A DNA stretch of 64,000 bases from positions 79,660,504 to 79,724,503 of the forward strand of contig NC_134414.1 in NCBI RefSeq assembly GCF_030867145.1, written 5' to 3'. The position numbers were made by a program, and so were the translations under genes. Each line of letters begins with the position of its first letter. Within the stretch, counting starts at the first letter, position 1. Positions 61,086-64,000 of this stretch are shown piece by piece. Source of the stretch: Opisthocomus hoazin (lineage: Eukaryota; Chordata; Aves; Opisthocomiformes; Opisthocomidae). A model generated the notes under the pieces. The model did no database searches and had not been told where the DNA came from. It saw nothing but the letters and a program-made list of their open reading frames with translations.

Positions 61086-63292
61086 AATAAACTTAAAAAG
61101 CAGAGTTAGTAGTGATTTATGTGAGGAAGTTGTTAAGATTTGAGTTGTTTACAAACATTACAGAGTGGTTGACAGGGAATCAAAACCTCCTTAATGTATT
61201 TGAGACATGGGGGGAGAGTGAAACTACTAGTTTTGAAGCATGACATCCTTAGGGCATTTTTGAGTCTAAATTCAGAAAATTACATGTTAGCTTGCAAGTT
61301 TTCCTAATTCTTTCCGCAACCAAACTCTTCCAGCCTGTGCTTCTCCCTTGTCTCTGAAGTGCGGTGGGTGGAAGATGTCAGGGTGGGACTAACTGATGCT
61401 CTTTACCTCCGCCAGAAATGTTTTCATGTATATGAAGCTATGCAAGCCAGGGAGAGTTAGAAAAAAGTGGGTTTGCCAGTGTGGTGAGTTCTGTTTTAGT
61501 AAAAAGCTACATTAGTAAAAATACTCCCCTTAGGAGTATAACTAGAGTAGCAACTGTTGGAAACACTGGTAGAGTAGAAAAGCTCAGCAAAAGAAGCCAC
61601 CCCTCCCCCAGGTGGTGCTGTACCAGCATCACTTCTTATACCAGCTGGAGCTAGAACACTCTTAGCTTGATTACCTGAACAGTGTGACTTACAACTGTTA
61701 GCGAAGATGGTAGAGAGAACAGTCACAAAAGTGTCTTGATGTCTTTTACGTACATTAAAAAATGCCTTTTTTCTGCAGAGCACTGAAAGTCTTGCTTTGA
61801 ATTCAAAACTAGGGAAATATTTGACGCAGTTAGTGAGGTGGCTTGTTCAGGTCTGTCCCCCACACTAATGATTCATCTTTTTAGGTTTTGTTTGATGGGT
61901 GATTTTGTATTGTGCGAGAATCTACTTACGTTTATTTTTAAACGATGGAAAATGAAGGCAGACTTTTGCAGTTAATTTACTTAATTCTTCCTACAAAATA
62001 AGGTATTAATAATTGTTAAACAAGAATTAAGAGGCTTTGAGAATATTGAACTGTGGATTTTGCAGAATTTTGAATAGTGCCATGTTGAGCGCTTATTAAA
62101 TGGGACTCTCTTCCTATACTTTTTCACAGCCTGACTGGGTGTAAGTTAGGAGGATCTGTGTTCAGCTTTAAAGTTAACCTACCTGTAGCGATGTGCTAGG
62201 TCTTTCCTAGGAGTGTAGCCAATTAATCAGTCAGAAGCAAGAAAGTACAGGGAAAGGTAGTATTGGAAGAAAACAGGTTTTGAAGCAGGTGCAGGAATGG
62301 GAACTGTGCACTGGCATGGAGACCGCAATCTGAGTTTGTCTAGTCCTGGACTCCCGGTGGGCGCGTCCGCCTCTGCCTGGGTGTGAAAGAGAGTGCTTGA
62401 GATTGCAGTGCCTTGACACCAGCATTGTGCTCCAGCGTGGGGAAGATGCTGCTGTATCTCAACATTAAAGCTGTGGAATTCAGATTCCAGTAAGCACTGA
62501 AATGAAACCAATTTATTCCATCCTCTTCTTTCCCCCCTGTTACTTTTAAATCAAAGGCTTGTTAATGCAATTTACATCATAAGCCATGCTTCTGCCTATC
62601 TCGAAAACAATTGCATAGGGAGCCCAAGGCTAGTCTTGGCACATCTGTGGCTGGTGTTCCCAGCAAATAATATTTTTATTTGTCTGTAAGTGGTGTTTTT
62701 TTCCTTTGGAACAGTTGTCTGTACTGTCATAATTATCAGTTGTCTTGAAATCAAAGCCTAAAAATACTTTTAATTTTCCTTCCTAATATAGAGAGGTTAA
62801 TCACCTTGAATGTACTTCGAGCTTTTATTTTTTCACAAAAATATTTGTAGAGCTATTTTGAGTTCAAAATCTTGTGTTTTGGATAGAATCTACAATATCC
62901 TCATTGCAGCATTTGACAGGAGGTCTACTGAAATAAATTTTCTTGTTAAGATAGAGATTAAGCATGTAAAATCTTGATTTCTGGTGTAAAATTTAGTATC
63001 TTCTACTAAGCTGTTGTTGAAGTTCTTACCTAACTAAATTTGGAGTCTCAGCAGGCTAGGCAAAAGCCTTTCAACTGTAAACTAATTGTTACTGTAGCTA
63101 AGATGAAAAGACACTTCATACAGGTTTGAGAAACTCTGTAAAATAAATCAACAATCAGATGCCTTATTTCTTTTCTGGATTTCACTGTTTGTTAGAGAAT
63201 AAATGCATATGCGTACCTCTCAAATGCTTTTGTGTTAGGGAAATTACTGTATGATTAAACACCGATTTTGATCTTCTCTTTCATTTTTCTAG

Positions 63293-63353
63293 TGAGTTTA
63301 TGTGGAAGAAATGCTGTGGCTGTTCTCAGACTCTCTTACAAACTGATTTCAAT
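63293..63353 (+). other. NIPA2: Probable NIPA2 non-coding 5' UTR exon
   Basis: 61 nt bounded by a good acceptor (CTTTCATTTTTCTAG) and donor (AATGTAAGTAA, GTAAGT at 63354). Its ATG at 63300 opens only a short frame that stops soon after the exon, so it is likely untranslated. It lies 380 bp before the coding exon. Confidence 0.5.
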
Positions 63354-63732
63354 GTAAGTAATTGTTTGATCAGTATTGTCAGTTACGTGGTGTGCCGGAC
63401 CTACATCTGTGTACTTAATGAAAAGAAAAATACATCACACATCTATAAGTTTTCCTTACGTTTTTCAAAGAACTTTTATTTGTTTGGGTTTCAGTTTTTA
63501 TATGCCAGGTCAGAAGCCCTTCCTTCTGTTCTGTTATTTTTTTCTGTGACGTGTTAGTCACTCATCCATGGTTCAAGATTACACATGCTTCAAAGATTGC
63601 CTTTTTTTTTTTTTTTTTGAACACTCATAGCAGAGACCGTTCACAGGAGAACCAGTCACATGAGCTGCTGAGGATTTTCCTGTACAATATGTATTCTGCC
63701 AATTTAATTCCAGTGTGTTTATTTTTGCTCAG

Positions 63733-63999
<267 letters not shown>

Positions 64000-64000
64000 T

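Larger units (their letters stand above)
54611..63292 (+). other. NIPA2: Probable NIPA2 intron 1
   Basis: 8.7 kb containing three CR1-type elements in sense (55459, 56780 and 58940). The remaining parts (55545-56779, 57261-58939 and 61086-63292) are AT-rich and hold nothing I recognise. Confidence 0.5.

Overview
This is nuclear DNA from a bird. The evidence is CR1 retrotransposon copies whose 3' ends finish in short ATTCTATGA or CTGTGATT repeats instead of poly(A), a pair of endogenous-retrovirus LTRs of a type I recognise from bird genomes, and two vertebrate multi-exon genes with clear GT-AG introns. I cannot name the species. No prokaryotic features (operons, CRISPR arrays, insertion sequences) are present.

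Layout. 1-34 kb is intergenic (or deep-intronic) DNA with no exon I can support. It holds a 20-copy TTATG microsatellite (7.0 kb), a decayed CR1 (9.1-11.0 kb), an old CR1/L3 remnant on the minus strand (14.2 kb), a younger 5'-truncated CR1 with an open 359-codon frame (17.8-19.0 kb), a decayed Ty3/gypsy reverse-transcriptase fragment on the minus strand (22.5-22.8 kb), a minus-strand LTR (23.3-23.7 kb), a perfect palindrome (31.4 kb) and an isolated CpG-richer block (32.2-32.9 kb). A C-rich minisatellite (34.7-34.95 kb) leads into a CpG-island promoter with two full palindromic CREs and several GC boxes.

35.3-46.07 kb is NIPA1, complete in five coding exons and 323 codons on the plus strand. 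A long AT-rich 3' UTR probably runs to about 50.86 kb. Intron 3 contains a sense LTR of the same family as the one at 23.3 kb. 50.9-54.0 kb is the short spacer to the next gene and contains a CR1 3' fragment. 54.07-54.99 kb is a second CpG island, probably the NIPA2 promoter with a non-coding first exon ending at 54610. The first NIPA2 intron carries a CR1 3' tail, a very old CR1 remnant and a long decayed CR1 (58.9-61.1 kb). A second non-coding exon (63293-63353) and the first coding exon of NIPA2 (63817-63955) follow, and the gene leaves the window.

NIPA1 and NIPA2 are paralogous membrane Mg2+ transporters lying head-to-tail, the same tandem arrangement as in human 15q11.2. I did not find a convincing new biological system. 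The points most worth checking are the Ty3/gypsy fossil, the paired CREs next to a minisatellite at the NIPA1 promoter, the hairpin at a CR1 insertion junction, a SINE-like stretch at the start of the NIPA1 3' UTR, and the intronic LTR.
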